Below the pieces are notes generated by a model, which was not told where the DNA came from, did not search any database, and was given only the letters and a program-made list of their open reading frames with translations. Below are positions 1 to 10,760 of a DNA stretch of 64,000 nucleotides, in pieces. The stretch comes from Amaurobius ferox. Taxonomy: Eukaryota > Arthropoda > Arachnida > Araneae > Amaurobiidae. How positions within the stretch are numbered: position 1 is the stretch's first letter; each line of letters begins with the position of its first letter. The position numbers and the translations under genes are program-made. Location of the stretch: the NCBI GenBank assembly GCA_951213105.1, contig OX578145.1, positions 10,578,610 through 10,642,609 on the forward strand, read 5' to 3'.

Positions 1-754
1 TGAACCCTATGGGACCTCATTTTTCAAACATTTTTTAAGCAAAATTAAAATTCACAAATTGCTTTGAAATTTTTAGGAAATATTCAAGTTATTCTATGAA
101 ATATATAAAAAGAATTTCAGTAAAATAGTTTCAGTAGTTCTTTAAATAAAAATTAAAATAATAATGACACCCATATTATATGAAGAGATCACGTGACGCA
201 CTCCAAAATAAATCCATCTTTTTTCCCAGTATAAAAATCGTGATTTTTAAAGTTCCTTTAAGTTTATATTGAGTGTTGCATCCGTCCTAAAACCGTTTAT
301 TTTTGCGAATTTTCTGTGCATCTAGATTCTGTGCCAAAGCAATTACAATATTTTTTAGTTCAAATGATCATCCAAATTTGATTATTTCTGCAATGAAGCC
401 TAATTTTAATGTATGCAGAATGTAAACAAGTGATTATAAGATGAGTTGTATAAGAATTGCTGCACGCAAAGTTATTTAGCCCTGGAGTCTGGAATAAAAG
501 TAATATGAATGAAATATTCATTATTTTTACATAGAGAGTCAGACGATTTATATTTCGATGACGTCATTTGAATAAAGTTAATTTTTTTCAATGAAGTTTT
601 AACTTTTCAAATATAATAAATGATTGTAGTACTGTGATAATTTAAAATATATCTGCGCTGAATGTATCGCATTTTAGAGATGTTTAAATAAAATTGCATT
701 TCACTTGGAAAGTGTTTCATAATCAATGCTTTATGTATGACTGATCTTTTCTGT
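1..754 (+). repeat. Long-inverted-repeat family A, right arm (cut by window edge)
   Basis: This stretch matches the right arm at about 14910-15896 along most of its length: the 'gaaccctatggg' start, the 'gaagagatcacgtga' segment, the 'atgacgtcatttgaataaa' segment and the terminus near 'atgactgatctttt'. It has no coding potential. Family A arms end in ACAAGAAAGATCAATCATGC read inward from the tip; this copy has a mutated tip. Confidence 0.75.
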
Positions 755-1664
755 TACTGTTATATTGACTACAAATATACTTCAGTCAAGGCTAATTAGA
801 ATACACCATGGAAGTTAGGATCGGAAATGGACGCAGTTTCGTCTGAATGCGTCCCGTATATCGATGGGTGGTTTCCTTAACAACAGAATTCATTTTAAAT
901 ATCAATTTAGAATACACTTTTGCTGAAATGCTGGCTGAATACCTGTTCTTCGTATAGAATACATAATGTTAAGAAATTTAATTCATTAACTTAATAATAC
1001 TACCCATAAATAATTAAAATTTTGCTGTTGCTGAAAAAAAAAATTCATTATTTTAACATCGTCTGTAGATTAAAAGATATATTTTTCATAATGTTAGAGA
1101 TGAGGTTACAAACAACGATCGAGTCACGTTATCGTATTTTAAGTGATATGTATTGTAGAGAGGCTCAAAAAAGGATTAGATACAGTAAATTTCAGCCTAG
1201 AAACTCCAATAACGATAGGGTCTCGTTTGTCTGCAGGCTCGCATAATTGGGCCACGTTTGAAGTGAAGAAACAGTCAAAAAGACTTGAAGACAGGATCAA
1301 CTTCTTCGGCGGGAGCGACCTTAGGGGTGTACACTCGAGTTTCGCCGAAGAAAGACAAGAAGGCAGATAGGCAGACGGCCATCTAAATTGCAAGTGAGAC
1401 CCTACCAAAGCTATCCATTAAAACATCAAACTTTCGGTACAGCCATTCTTCCGTGAACGGTGAGACAAACGGCCAACCTGATCTTTAATTTTAGCTATAC
1501 AGATAGCTCCATATCTTAGCAATTGTTTATGGTTTTTAAATACTTCTTTACAGTAAAGTTAGTTTTACCAGAAGTACATAATTGTCAGTAAGCTTTGTCA
1601 GGAAGTACATAAAGACAAATTTTTCGGTTATGTTTTCCGAAATTATATATATTCTTCGTTTTCG
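755..1664. other. No gene seen; AT-rich spacer with one perfect hairpin
   Basis: I see no coding frame with family similarity. A 7-bp perfect inverted repeat (GGACGCA / TGCGTCC) with a 12-base loop lies at 829-854. The short open frames at 1022-1408 overlap on both strands and look like chance. Confidence 0.4.
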
Positions 1665-1775
1665 ACCCAGACCGTCCGACCTACCCGAAAGTGTAAGGTA
1701 TCTATTTGGACGGCTGGTAAGTGCCATCCAATTTAGACGGGAATCCAGTGGGGGGCGGCATCCACAGCATATACC
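1665..1775 (-). repeat. tRNA-derived SINE, body fragment
   Basis: The segment 'gtgccatccaatttagacgggaa' followed by 'tccagtgggg' matches the body of the SINE at 9085-9402 in the same orientation, and 'gacctacccgaaagtg' recurs at 3072-3140. No tRNA head is present, so this is a truncated copy. Confidence 0.55.
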
Positions 1776-2227
1776 TGCCAACATTAGAGAATGAAATCCT
1801 GTAGATAGCGCGATGAACATTTTTTGCAGTGCTGTATAATTTCAGCGTATAACTTCTTCAGTGTCACTTAGGGGGAATTAGGGATTTTTTATTTACACAA
1901 ATGTTGTAACTCACTATAACGTTGAAAATGCCTACTGCATAAGAAAAATGTTTTTACATAATCAGTGAATAAAAAAAGCATATTAGTGATATAAACAGAC
2001 AAATTTTTTGAGAGGGGGGAGGGGCTTACTGAAACAAAAGATGTTCAATTCTCAAATTGTAATTTACTGCTTTTGAGACTCTTGCCTAGAAAATAGGATG
2101 GGGGAGGGGGGATTTTCGTGTGCAAGTGCAATCCCTCATTCTGAGCATATTTTAAAGAAAATAATCTTTCATTTTTATGTAAACTACAAAGATGTGAAAG
2201 TAACTTTAATTTAAGACTTTATCAAAA

Positions 2228-2675
2228 ATAAGATGGATGGAAAAGGATGTTTAAACAATATACATGAGAATTTATTCTATACACGCGAAATCGTACTTAA
2301 ATAATAAATATTTCACAAAAATAGTAATTAATAATGAAGAGAGAAAATAATTCTCTCTTCATTATTAATTACTATTATTATTAATACTGCAAAGAAATGA
2401 ATGTTGTGCATTTATTAATTCACATAATTTAAAACTATAAACATGGATGGAAAAGGATGCTGCAACGTTGCACAGGAATGTAATCCATACCCGCAAAATC
2501 GCACTTAAAAGAATAATCAATATTTTATGAAAATATTAATTAATAATGAAACCGACTACAAAAAAATTAAAGTTGTGTATTTTTCATTCACATAATTTAG
2601 AATAAAACATGGACGGAAAAGGATGTTTTAACATTACACGGCAATGTAACCTATATACGCGAAATTGCGCTTATT
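2228..2675. repeat. Tandem repeat, about 166-211 bp period, 2.4 copies
   Basis: Units begin with ATGGAYGGAAAAGGATG at 2235, 2443 and 2609, and share 'cgcgaaatygcacttaaa', an 'aatattaattaataatga' block and 'ttcacataattta'. The first unit is longer because it carries a palindrome (2323-2373). No coding. The array at 44326-44800 looks distantly similar. Confidence 0.65.
2323..2373. repeat. Perfect 23-bp palindrome inside the tandem repeat
   Basis: Two 23-base arms (AGTAATTAATAATGAAGAG... and its exact reverse complement) are separated by AATAA. The second repeat unit has only a single 'taattaataatga', so the palindrome arose by inverted duplication in the first unit. Confidence 0.8.
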
Positions 2676-2871
2676 TCAAATAGTATCTAGCAATAACGTG
2701 AAAGTGGTACAACTGCTACTAGGTTCATGCACGGAAGAAACAAAATGGCGAAAGCGACTTCGATAGAAATTCTCTTTAACAGAGAATTTTTATTGAAAAC
2801 TCCCTAACTTTAGGGAATTCTAAAGAAATTAACAAAAACTAGGAATTTCTCGGAAAAACTAGTAAAGTTCG

Positions 2872-3055
2872 GGTGGGCCACAGGGACGTACCTTCCTTCC
2901 CCTATCACCATCCTCTCAAAAGGCCTTACTGACCCACATATTTAACGTGCTCGTACTCTGCGTGAACACAGGGATAATTTGGACAGAGCCGAGAATCGAA
3001 CTCGGGCCGTCAGAGTGTATTCCCCGCGCTCTAACTACTGGACTGTCCCACCCCA
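2872..3055 (-). repeat. tRNA-derived SINE with tRNA-like head
   Basis: Read on the minus strand, the head runs from about 3051 to 2981, with an A-box-like GTCCAGTAGTTAGAGC and a B-box-like GAGTTCGATTC. The downstream body shares 'ctcctatcaccat'-type and 'cacatatttaacgtg' segments with the copy at 9085-9402. These are internal RNA polymerase III promoter boxes, typical of SINEs. Unlikely to be a functional tRNA because the cloverleaf is degenerate and a body is attached. Confidence 0.6.
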
Positions 3056-3069
3056 CAGCGTATCTTCTT

Positions 3070-3145
3070 ATTTGACTCAGACTGTTCGACCTACCCGAAA
3101 GTGTAAGGTATCTGTTTGGACGGCCGGGTAGTCCTATAGCATGTC
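3070..3145 (-). repeat. SINE body fragment
   Basis: 'gttcgacctacccgaaagtg' and 'aaggtatctgtttggacgg' repeat the segment at 1670-1715 almost exactly. It abuts the SINE head at 2981-3055, so two SINE copies are adjacent. Confidence 0.5.
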
Positions 3146-4279
3146 TTGAGGTTGTGAGGTCATCTATAGAAAACCTTACTTACTGTAACAGGACAAACTT
3201 TATCAGTGCCTGTAAAAATTCCAAATGACGCTAAATTTTGGAAACCTTATTCGACTTAAGTTCATCTTTAACCACCTTTCTTTTACGCGTTTTTGAGTAT
3301 TTACCTGGAGACGTTATTTCAATCAATTTTCTCTTCACAACGATTGTTATTTTGAAGGAGTAAGAAGGGGATAAAAACGAACTACCCCCCCCCCCCTCCC
3401 GCTTTCTCCGGGATTTTCACTTCAATGAACCTATGAATACTAATTTTAACGCTCATTAGCAATGTATGAATTAAAAATTCTTCAGCGGAGTTCCAAATGA
3501 AAAGGAATCTTATATAAAGGAGTGGACACGGGAAGAAAAAAAATAGAACGCTTTATACATGAAATATTTTGTTTGAGTTTGAAAAGGGAAATGCCCTTTT
3601 GTGTAGACAAAAGCGAAGACTTACTTATTCTATTGCAAACGTTCCCTGATTTCATTTGCATGTGATAAGAATACGAGCAGTTGGTGATGCAAATGACTAA
3701 ATGTTTCAAAAAACTAATAGCTACATAATAGACCCCATAATGAACACAGATTCTTATCCGCGATAGTTCATGGTTTAGAAAACGCTTCAAGTGTTTCATT
3801 GTTGAAATACATAGATATCTCTTTTTCTCCATTCAGTGCTTTATTTGTCCTCCATTATTTTTATTTTTTTCTCACTCTCTAGTTTCGTGACATTTTAAAG
3901 AATTGTAATTACTTGCTCGTATCTCATGCGGATTTTCGCTAATTTGGAAAATATTAGCATCACGAAATCTGTTGTAGCCAATTTTAAACTATTCGGCAAC
4001 AAGTCGTTGTTTTCAACTAGGAAAAGTTTTGAATAACGGATGCTTTATCTTTTTATACGCTCGTGGAATTTTGTCCTTTAGCGAGTGCTGTTTTAGAATG
4101 CAATAACGGGCTCGTTCTCGGCTCTTAGATCATGCAGAGAGCTGAAACTCGGCACAGAGTTTCATCTCGCTAAACATTTTCATTCATCAAGCTTTCAAGT
4201 CATCGCGTTACGTCGTGATTAATGTTTTGTTCTTTCCACGCATTTTCTTTGTGAATTAAGGGTCAGTGTTTTCAGATGA
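3146..4279. other. No gene seen; apparently single-copy sequence
   Basis: I found no repeat elsewhere in the window for most of this stretch. A poly-C run lies at about 3385-3400. The open frame at 3482-3832 (minus) shows no family signature and is treated as chance. Confidence 0.35.
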
Positions 4280-5215
4280 AATGTTCTCCCGGGCCATTGG
4301 TTGGAAAAACTATTTTTTATTTTGTAGTGAACTACAACTACTTTATGACAAATGTAGTAACTACAACTACAAATGTTTTTTTTCAAAAGTAGGGACTACA
4401 AACCACTTTTTAAATGGAGTGACTATTAAACTACTTTTATAAGACGAATTTTGCCACAGCTTTACTTTACACAAAAAATTTTAGTATATGGATATATTGC
4501 GCAGTAATGTAACATTCTTATTCTGAATAAGTAAAATTTACTGATTAAGTTATCAATATTTACGATTTTACCTATTTCTGAAAACAGTAAAATAAAACAA
4601 TAGTATAAAATAAAATAAAAGTAAAAACTATTTATTTAAAACATGCCTGTTCATTTGTAGTAGAATTTGCATATCAAAATTGCAATCAGATAAGCAGAAT
4701 CTTTTGGGACATCCCAAAATTCAACTTCATGAGGCAATAGCTTTGCAACATCGAAAATTATATGCAGTTTCTTCTCGTTCGCTTTCAGGAATCGGCATAT
4801 ACGTTCCACGACAGAATGTATTGAGTTCCACCTGGTCTTATTCGGTAGGAGACGGGCAATTATCTCTGAAGATATCTTGTCGGCTAAAACAACCTACATT
4901 TTTCAACCTACAATTTACCATTATTTGTTCCAAAACGTTTAACACTTTGCAAACGGTACATCGTTGCGCAGAACACTCAATTTTGTACAAAATGAAGAAA
5001 GGGTGACCACGTGATATGTAGAAAGTGGCATTTTGTTTACTGAAGTAACGTTAAAAGTAGCGTCAAAACTCGATACAAACTAGAGATTTAATAAATCGCG
5101 CTACTAGCTACACTACTTATCTTTAAAAGTAGCTCGTTACACTACAAACTACTAGAAAAGGTAGTGACTACTGTAGTTTCGCTACTTCCGAACACTCGGC
5201 TTAACGAGTTAATCC
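4280..5215 (-). mobile_element. hAT DNA transposon, internally deleted relic
   Basis: A short coding remnant on the minus strand (about 4875-4670) contains NKTRWNSIHSVVERICRF followed by AKLLPHEVEFWDVP, the TRWNS-type block of hAT transposases (family knowledge). It is flanked on both sides by clusters of short motifs such as GTAGTTACTACA and CTACAAACTACT (4320-4445 and 5035-5195), typical of hAT subterminal repeats. The right edge carries 'tagtttcgctacttccgaac'. I could not establish an 8-bp target duplication, so the exact ends are uncertain. Confidence 0.6.
4670..4875 (-). pseudogene. hAT transposase fragment
   Basis: About 65 codons, read through on the minus strand, resemble the region before the C-terminal dimerisation block of hAT transposases (RWNS motif, then a helix-rich segment). 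The BED zinc finger and the rest of the catalytic core are missing. The plus-strand open frame over the same bases is its shadow. Confidence 0.55.
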
Positions 5216-5601
5216 ATGTACACTGTAAAACATTATGCAAACTTTGCTCACTTTTTTCAGCTACTTCGTTGATCATTTCGGCAAACTGATAAGAAAAGCC
5301 ATAATTGCAAGCGTTCATGAAAATTCCAGCTTCATTACCGAAATATTCAGCTATATATATTCCGAAATATTCAGCTATATATATTCCGAAATATTCATAT
5401 TAACGCCTGCCGAAGCGTTATATTTAATATTTTCCAGCATAGTTAATAAGTGTTTATGACTTTGCGCATTCTGTCTGTCTGTCTGTCAGTTCGCACGATA
5501 ACTGTCGTAAAAATGACTTTATCAAAATGAAATTTTAGTATGTTGTAGAGACGGTCTGTGGCACATATGGGAATGTAAATAAATAAAAGCACCCAATTAA
5601 T

Positions 5602-5636
5602 TACTTTCCTTATATACATAATGTATAAGGAAAGTA
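5602..5636. repeat. Central hairpin of the family A/B elements
   Basis: Near-perfect palindrome TACTTTCCTTAT...ATAAGGAAAGTA, followed by 'ttgtgacggggtcg'. The same hairpin recurs at 6585-6619, 10387-10426 and 14580-14620. Confidence 0.8.
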
Positions 5637-6584
5637 TTGTGACGGGGTCGAAAATTCGAATTCGAGTTTTCGACGGGAGAGCACGTTTCAAGCATCCCTG
5701 ATCACGAAACAAAAAATCTGATGTGGGCAACACATGAACACATGACTTCCTTATAGTATAATGTAATAAATTTACTACTTTTACTGTAAAAAAATAGGTT
5801 TTTCTATAGCAGATACTTATATTCTTTCCAAGATATTGAATTTCCGACAATTAGTCGTCATTTTAATCCATTTGGCGAGATTTTCGTTAATTTGGCAACA
5901 TTTCAAAAAGTCGCCAAGTTGGCGACATTCGGCCAAAATCTCGCCAAGCGTTATGGACGAAGAAATAAGTTATTCTTACAGCAGATAAATGACTATTGGC
6001 GATCAAATACAAAAGTATTACTCAAAGTATCTTTTTTCATGAATGGAACGAGCTAGATCCACGAGCATGATGTCGCCCAATTTATCGCATGGTATTACAT
6101 ATGAAAAGCGAACATGTTTCTCAATAGGAAATATTTTTTTTTTTTTATATGACTTCTTGATAATTTTTTTCATAAATGTGCAATATCTCGAAAACGGTTC
6201 ACGTTAGCGTTCTAAAATTTATGTCAATCGTTTTCTAATGAAAAATTACATAAGAAATGTCTATTTGCGTAACTTTATTAGCGGTATTGATTTTTTGACG
6301 ATTTTTTCAAAATTTCACTCGAAAATTTAGGAACATTCGATTGCGTATAAAAACAATAGGCTTCCAGTGTTTACGGATTGTGATTTTTGTACCAAATTTC
6401 TTTCGAATCGGTCCATTCGTTCGCCAGTTATCGTCTCCACAGACTCACTGACACACACACACACACACACATACTTTCACACACACACAGACATCACTTC
6501 AAAAATGTTTGATTCGTGATCAGGGATGCTTGAAACGTGCTCTCCCGTCGAAAACTCGAATTCGAATTTTCGACCCCGTCACAA

Positions 6585-6619
6585 TACTTTCCTTATACAT
6601 TATGTATATAAGGAAAGTA
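6585..6619. repeat. Central hairpin between family B arms
   Basis: TACTTTCCTTATACAT / ATGTATATAAGGAAAGTA palindrome at the symmetry axis of the two family B arms. Confidence 0.8.
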
Positions 6620-8209
6620 ACATTTTTGAGGTGATCTGTGTGTGTGAAAGTATGTGTGTGTGTGGGTGTGTCAGTGAGTCTGTGGAGACGATAACTGACG
6701 AACGAATGGTCCGATTCGAATGAAATTTGGTACAAAAATCACAATCTGTGAATACTGGAAGCCTATTGTTTTAAAACGCAATCGAATGTTCAGAACCCCC
6801 CTAAATTTTCGAGTGAAATTTTGAAAAAATCCTCAAAAAATAAAAACCGCTAATAAAGTTACGCAAATAGACATTTCGTATGTAATTTTTCATTAGAAAA
6901 CGATTAACATAAATTTTAGAACTCTAGCATGAACCGTTCTCGAGATATTGCACATTTTTCAAAAAAAAAATAATCAAAAAATTATATAAAATAAAAAAAA
7001 AATATTTCCGATTGTGAAAAATATTTACTTTCATATGTAATATCATGCGATAAATTTGGTGTCATCATTCTCGTGGATCCTAGCTCATTCCATTCATGAA
7101 AAAAGATATTTTGAGTAATACTTTTATATTTGAACGCCAATAGTCATTTATCTGATATAAGAATAAATTATTTCTCTGTCCATAACGCTTGGCGAGATTT
7201 TGGCTAAAAATTTGGCGGAATGTCGCCAATTTGGCGACTTTTTTAAATGTTACCAAATCAAAGAAAATCTCGCCAAATGGAAAAAAATGACGCTAAATCA
7301 ATGAAAATAACGACTATTTGGCTGACAGTTCAATATCTTGGAAAAAATATAAGTATCTACTATAAGAATAACATTTTTTAACTGTAAAAGTAGTCAATTC
7401 ATTGCATTATATAAGGAAAGTCATGTGCTGCCCACATCAGATTTTTTAGATCAATAGCGACCAACAATTTTGTTAACCTATTTTGTTTTTATTATAAAAG
7501 TAGTAAATACATTGCATTATATAAGGAAAGTCATGTGCTGCCCACATCAAATTTTTTTTAACTGTAAAAGTAGTCAATTCATCGCATGATATAAGGAAAG
7601 TCATGTGTGTTGCCCACATCAGATATTTTTTGGATTGAATCCGGGTTGAAAAAGTGAAATACATTGATCCCTATAGGACCTCACTTTTCATTCATAATAT
7701 ATATATATATATATATATATAAAATCAGCAAAATATGTTCGGTAGTTTTTTAAATAAAAATTTAAATAATAACGACACCCATAATATATGAAGAGATCAC
7801 GTGATCCGCTAAATGATCATCATTGGTTATTTCTATAACGAAGCCTCAATTTTAATAGATGCAAAAAGTAAACAAGTGATTGTAAGATGAGTTGTATAAG
7901 AATGCCTGAATTTTTTTTTCATGCAAAATTATTTAACTCTGGAGTCTGGAATAAAAGTGATATGAATGAAACATTCATTGCTTTTACAGAGAGAGCCAGA
8001 CGATTTATTTCGATGACGTCATTTGAATAAAGTCTATTTTTTTCGATGAAGTTTTAAGTTTCCAAATATAATAAATGATTGTAGTACTGTGATAATTTAA
8101 AATATGTCAGCGCTGAATGCATCGCATATTAGAGATGTTTAAATAAAATTACATTTCAGTTGGAAAGTGTTTCATAATCAATGTTTTATGCATGATTAAT
8201 CTTTCTTGT

Positions 8210-8620
8210 TAATTCCTACTCAGGATTCGCTAGTAGCGTGCAATCCTGAAACTAAGCAAGAACTAAAAATAACTTTTCCTTTCATATAGGTGAAAAGGTA
8301 GCCCACCCCCCCACCTCATTGATGGAAGAATTACAATAATTCTAGATAGAATCTATTTAGTCCATTTAAAAAATGATAAAAACATTTGCTCGGACAGATA
8401 CTTTCAAAAAAAATTTCGAAAGAAAAAAAAAAGCTCAAAATATTAAAGTATTGAAACTATTTTTATATATTGATAATCGGCACTCCATTCCAGACAAAAG
8501 AATAAAAATTATTTACAGGTTCCATTAGGTTCTGAGGCACAAACATTTTACGCAAAACTCAGATTTCCGTCACAGAAGCAGAGTACAAACGTTATTTACA
8601 TCAAACTGTCGGTCGCTATT
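8210..8620. other. No gene seen
   Basis: AT-rich sequence without a recognisable repeat partner in the window, ending where family B-type sequence begins. Confidence 0.35.
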
Positions 8621-9084
8621 GATCTAAAAAATCTGATGTGGGCAGCACATGCCTTTCCTTATACAATGCAATGAATTGACTACTTTTACAGTTAAAAAAA
8701 TATTATTCTTATAGTAGATACTTATATTCTTTCCAAGATATTGAATTTTCTTCAATGAGTCATTTTCATTGATTGAGCGTCATTTTTATCCATTGGGCGA
8801 GTTTTTCATTAATTAAGCAACCTATAAAAAGTCACCAAGTTGGCGACATCACACCAAACTCGTCGCCAAAATCTCGCCAAGCATTATGGAAGGAGAAATA
8901 AGTTATTCTTACAGAAGATAAATGACTATTGGTGTTCAAATACAAAAGTATGACTCAAAGTATATTTTTTCATGAATGGAACGAGCTAGATTCACGAGAA
9001 TGATGTCACCCAATGTATCGCATGGTATTACATATGAAAAGTGAGCATGTTTCTCAATAGGAAATGTTTTTTTTTTTATTTCAT
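8621..9084. repeat. Family B arm (reverse orientation), interrupted by a SINE
   Basis: 'aaaatctgatgtgggcagca' starts a copy related to 5714-6140: the TTGGCGA-type stretch, 'aagttattcttacagaagat', 'gaatggaacgagctag' and 'catgtttctcaataggaaat'. It stops at about 9080 where the SINE begins. Confidence 0.7.
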
Positions 9085-9402
9085 ACTAGCCGGCTTCGGC
9101 GACCAGCCTGTTCGCTACCCTTGAAAATTCTGACCGTGGCAAATTCGCTGGCGCGACCTACCAATTATTTGGATGACCAGGTAGTGCCACCCAATTTACA
9201 CCGGAACCCAGTGGGGGAGGCATCCACAGGGACCGTACCCATCTCCCCCTACCACCAACCTCTCGGAAGGACTTACGAACCCACATGTTTAACGTGATCG
9301 TGCTTCCCGTGAATACGGCGGCAGTTTTGGCAGTGGCGGGAATCGAACCCGGGCCTACCGAGTGCAATTCCCGCGCGCTAACCACTGGGCCACTTCGCCC
9401 TC
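9085..9402 (-). repeat. tRNA-derived SINE, near full length
   Basis: On the minus strand the head starts near 9402 with a tRNA-like segment: A box about TGGCCCAGTGGTTAGCGCG and B box GGTTCGATTCC, close to the polymerase III consensus. The body runs to about 9085 and ends in an A-rich run at 9064-9080 (seen as T on the plus strand). The body matches the fragments at 1665-1775 and 2872-2980. The open frames on both strands here are not protein genes. Confidence 0.7.
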
Positions 9403-9429
9403 AACGACAGTCTCCATAACTTTCTTTTA

Positions 9430-10386
9430 ATTCCACAGGGACCGTACCATCAATTAGTTATCATTTTCTTTGATTTACTGTCAATTTGATTAATTTAGTG
9501 AAATTTTCGTTAATTTAGTAGCATTTTAAAAGACTAGCCAAGTTGGAGATATGCTGCCAAAATTCGTCGCTAGAATTTCGACAAGTGTTACAAACGGAGA
9601 AATAGGTTATTCTTGTAGTAGATTCTTATATTATTTCCAAGATATTGAATTTTCATCAATTTGCCGTCATTTTCATTGATTTGGCGTCAATTTTATCAGT
9701 TTGCCGACATTTTTATGAATTTGGCGACATTGTCGTCAATTTGCCAACTTTTACAAAACCAAGCCAATTTGGCGATATTCCGCAAAATTTCGCCAAGCGT
9801 TATGGACGGAGGAATAGGTTATTCTTATAGGTTATTTATTAGAAAACGACTAATGGCGTCCAAATATAAAACTGTTATCCAAATTACTTTCTCTCGTGAA
9901 TGGAACGGGCTAAATCCTTGAAAATGATAACAGATTTTTCGTAGTGAACATGTTTCACAATAGTTAATACTGTTTTTTTAATTTTATGTGATTTTTTGAT
10001 AAATTTATTTGAAAAATATGCAATATCTCGGGAACGGTCCATACTAGCGTTCTAAAGTTTGTGTCAATCGCTTTCTAATGAACAATTACGTCAGAAATGA
10101 TTATTTACATTATGTTATTAAAGGTTCTTTATGATTTTTTCAAAATTTCATTTCAAAATTTGAGGGAGTTCTGAACAGTTTATTGCGTGTAAAAATAATA
10201 GGCTTAGACACCGATTGTGATTTTGTAACAAATTTTGTTCAAGTTGCTTCATTCGTTCGCGAGACATCGTCTCTACAGACTCACTGACACACACACACCA
10301 TTTCAAAAAGTCTGGTTCTTGTTCAGGGATACTTGAAACACGCTCTTCTGCAAAAACTCGAATTCGAATTTCCGACCCCGTCATAA
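9430..10386. repeat. Family B arm with expanded TTGGCGA repeat
   Basis: Reverse-orientation copy with the diagnostic segments 'atatctcgggaacggtcc', 'tgtcaatcgctttctaatga' and 'cactgacacacacacacc'. Positions 9450-9800 hold about ten degenerate units of roughly 20 bp built on ATTTGGCGACATTTTCATCA. No coding. Confidence 0.65.
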
Positions 10387-10426
10387 TACTTTCCTTATAC
10401 ATTATACTATGTAGATAAGGAAAGTA
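10387..10426. repeat. Central hairpin, third copy
   Basis: TACTTTCCTTATAC...GTAGATAAGGAAAGTA with a slightly larger, imperfect loop than the copies at 5602 and 6585. Confidence 0.75.
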
Positions 10427-10726
10427 GAAAAGCTACAGTGTTGAATACTTCTGTGCACGGCCGCCCATAGAACTTTTTCCAGTGTGTGTGTGGGGTACAC
10501 TGAAGTTAGTGTAGCTTTTCTTTTTAGTGAAGTCACTGTAGCTTTTCTACTGAAGTTAGTGTGTAAAACTGAAGGATACGACGTACAAATCGATTAGCCT
10601 GATGCTCATCTATGCGATCTTGAACTTGGAGACGAGCGCCCATGCGTCTGTGTAAGATTGTTTCCCTTTTATTAATTCCTACTAAAGCGACGAAGCCATT
10701 GCATTGAGATAAAGACAGTGCGAGCA

Positions 10727-10760
<34 letters not shown>

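Larger units (their letters stand above)
5443..8209. repeat. Composite of long-inverted-repeat families A and B around central hairpins
   Basis: Left arm 5860-6585 and right arm 6620-7330 are reverse complements of each other (family B) around the hairpin 6585-6619. Both contain the 'ctcgagatattgcac'-type, 'aatttggtacaaaaatcac'-type and TTGGCGA-rich segments. A family A segment (7632-8209) ends in the shared tip 'catgattaatctttcttg'. The stretch 7412-7640 repeats 'ataaggaaagtcatgtg' plus 'cccacatcagat' three times. Another hairpin lies at 5602-5636. No coding. The short open frames here are chance or shadows. Confidence 0.75.

Noticed and set aside
829..854. Hairpin with GACGAAAC in its loop on the minus strand, resembling half of a hammerhead ribozyme
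   Set aside because: No CTGATGA core is present at the required distance; it is a simple 7-bp inverted repeat.
5235..5459. 74-codon frame with EIFSYIYS repeats
   Set aside because: It reflects a 23-base tandem duplication (ccgaaatattcagctatata) in AT-rich DNA rather than a gene.
9330..9402. Functional tRNA gene
   Set aside because: A and B boxes are good, but the acceptor stem does not close and a SINE body follows directly.
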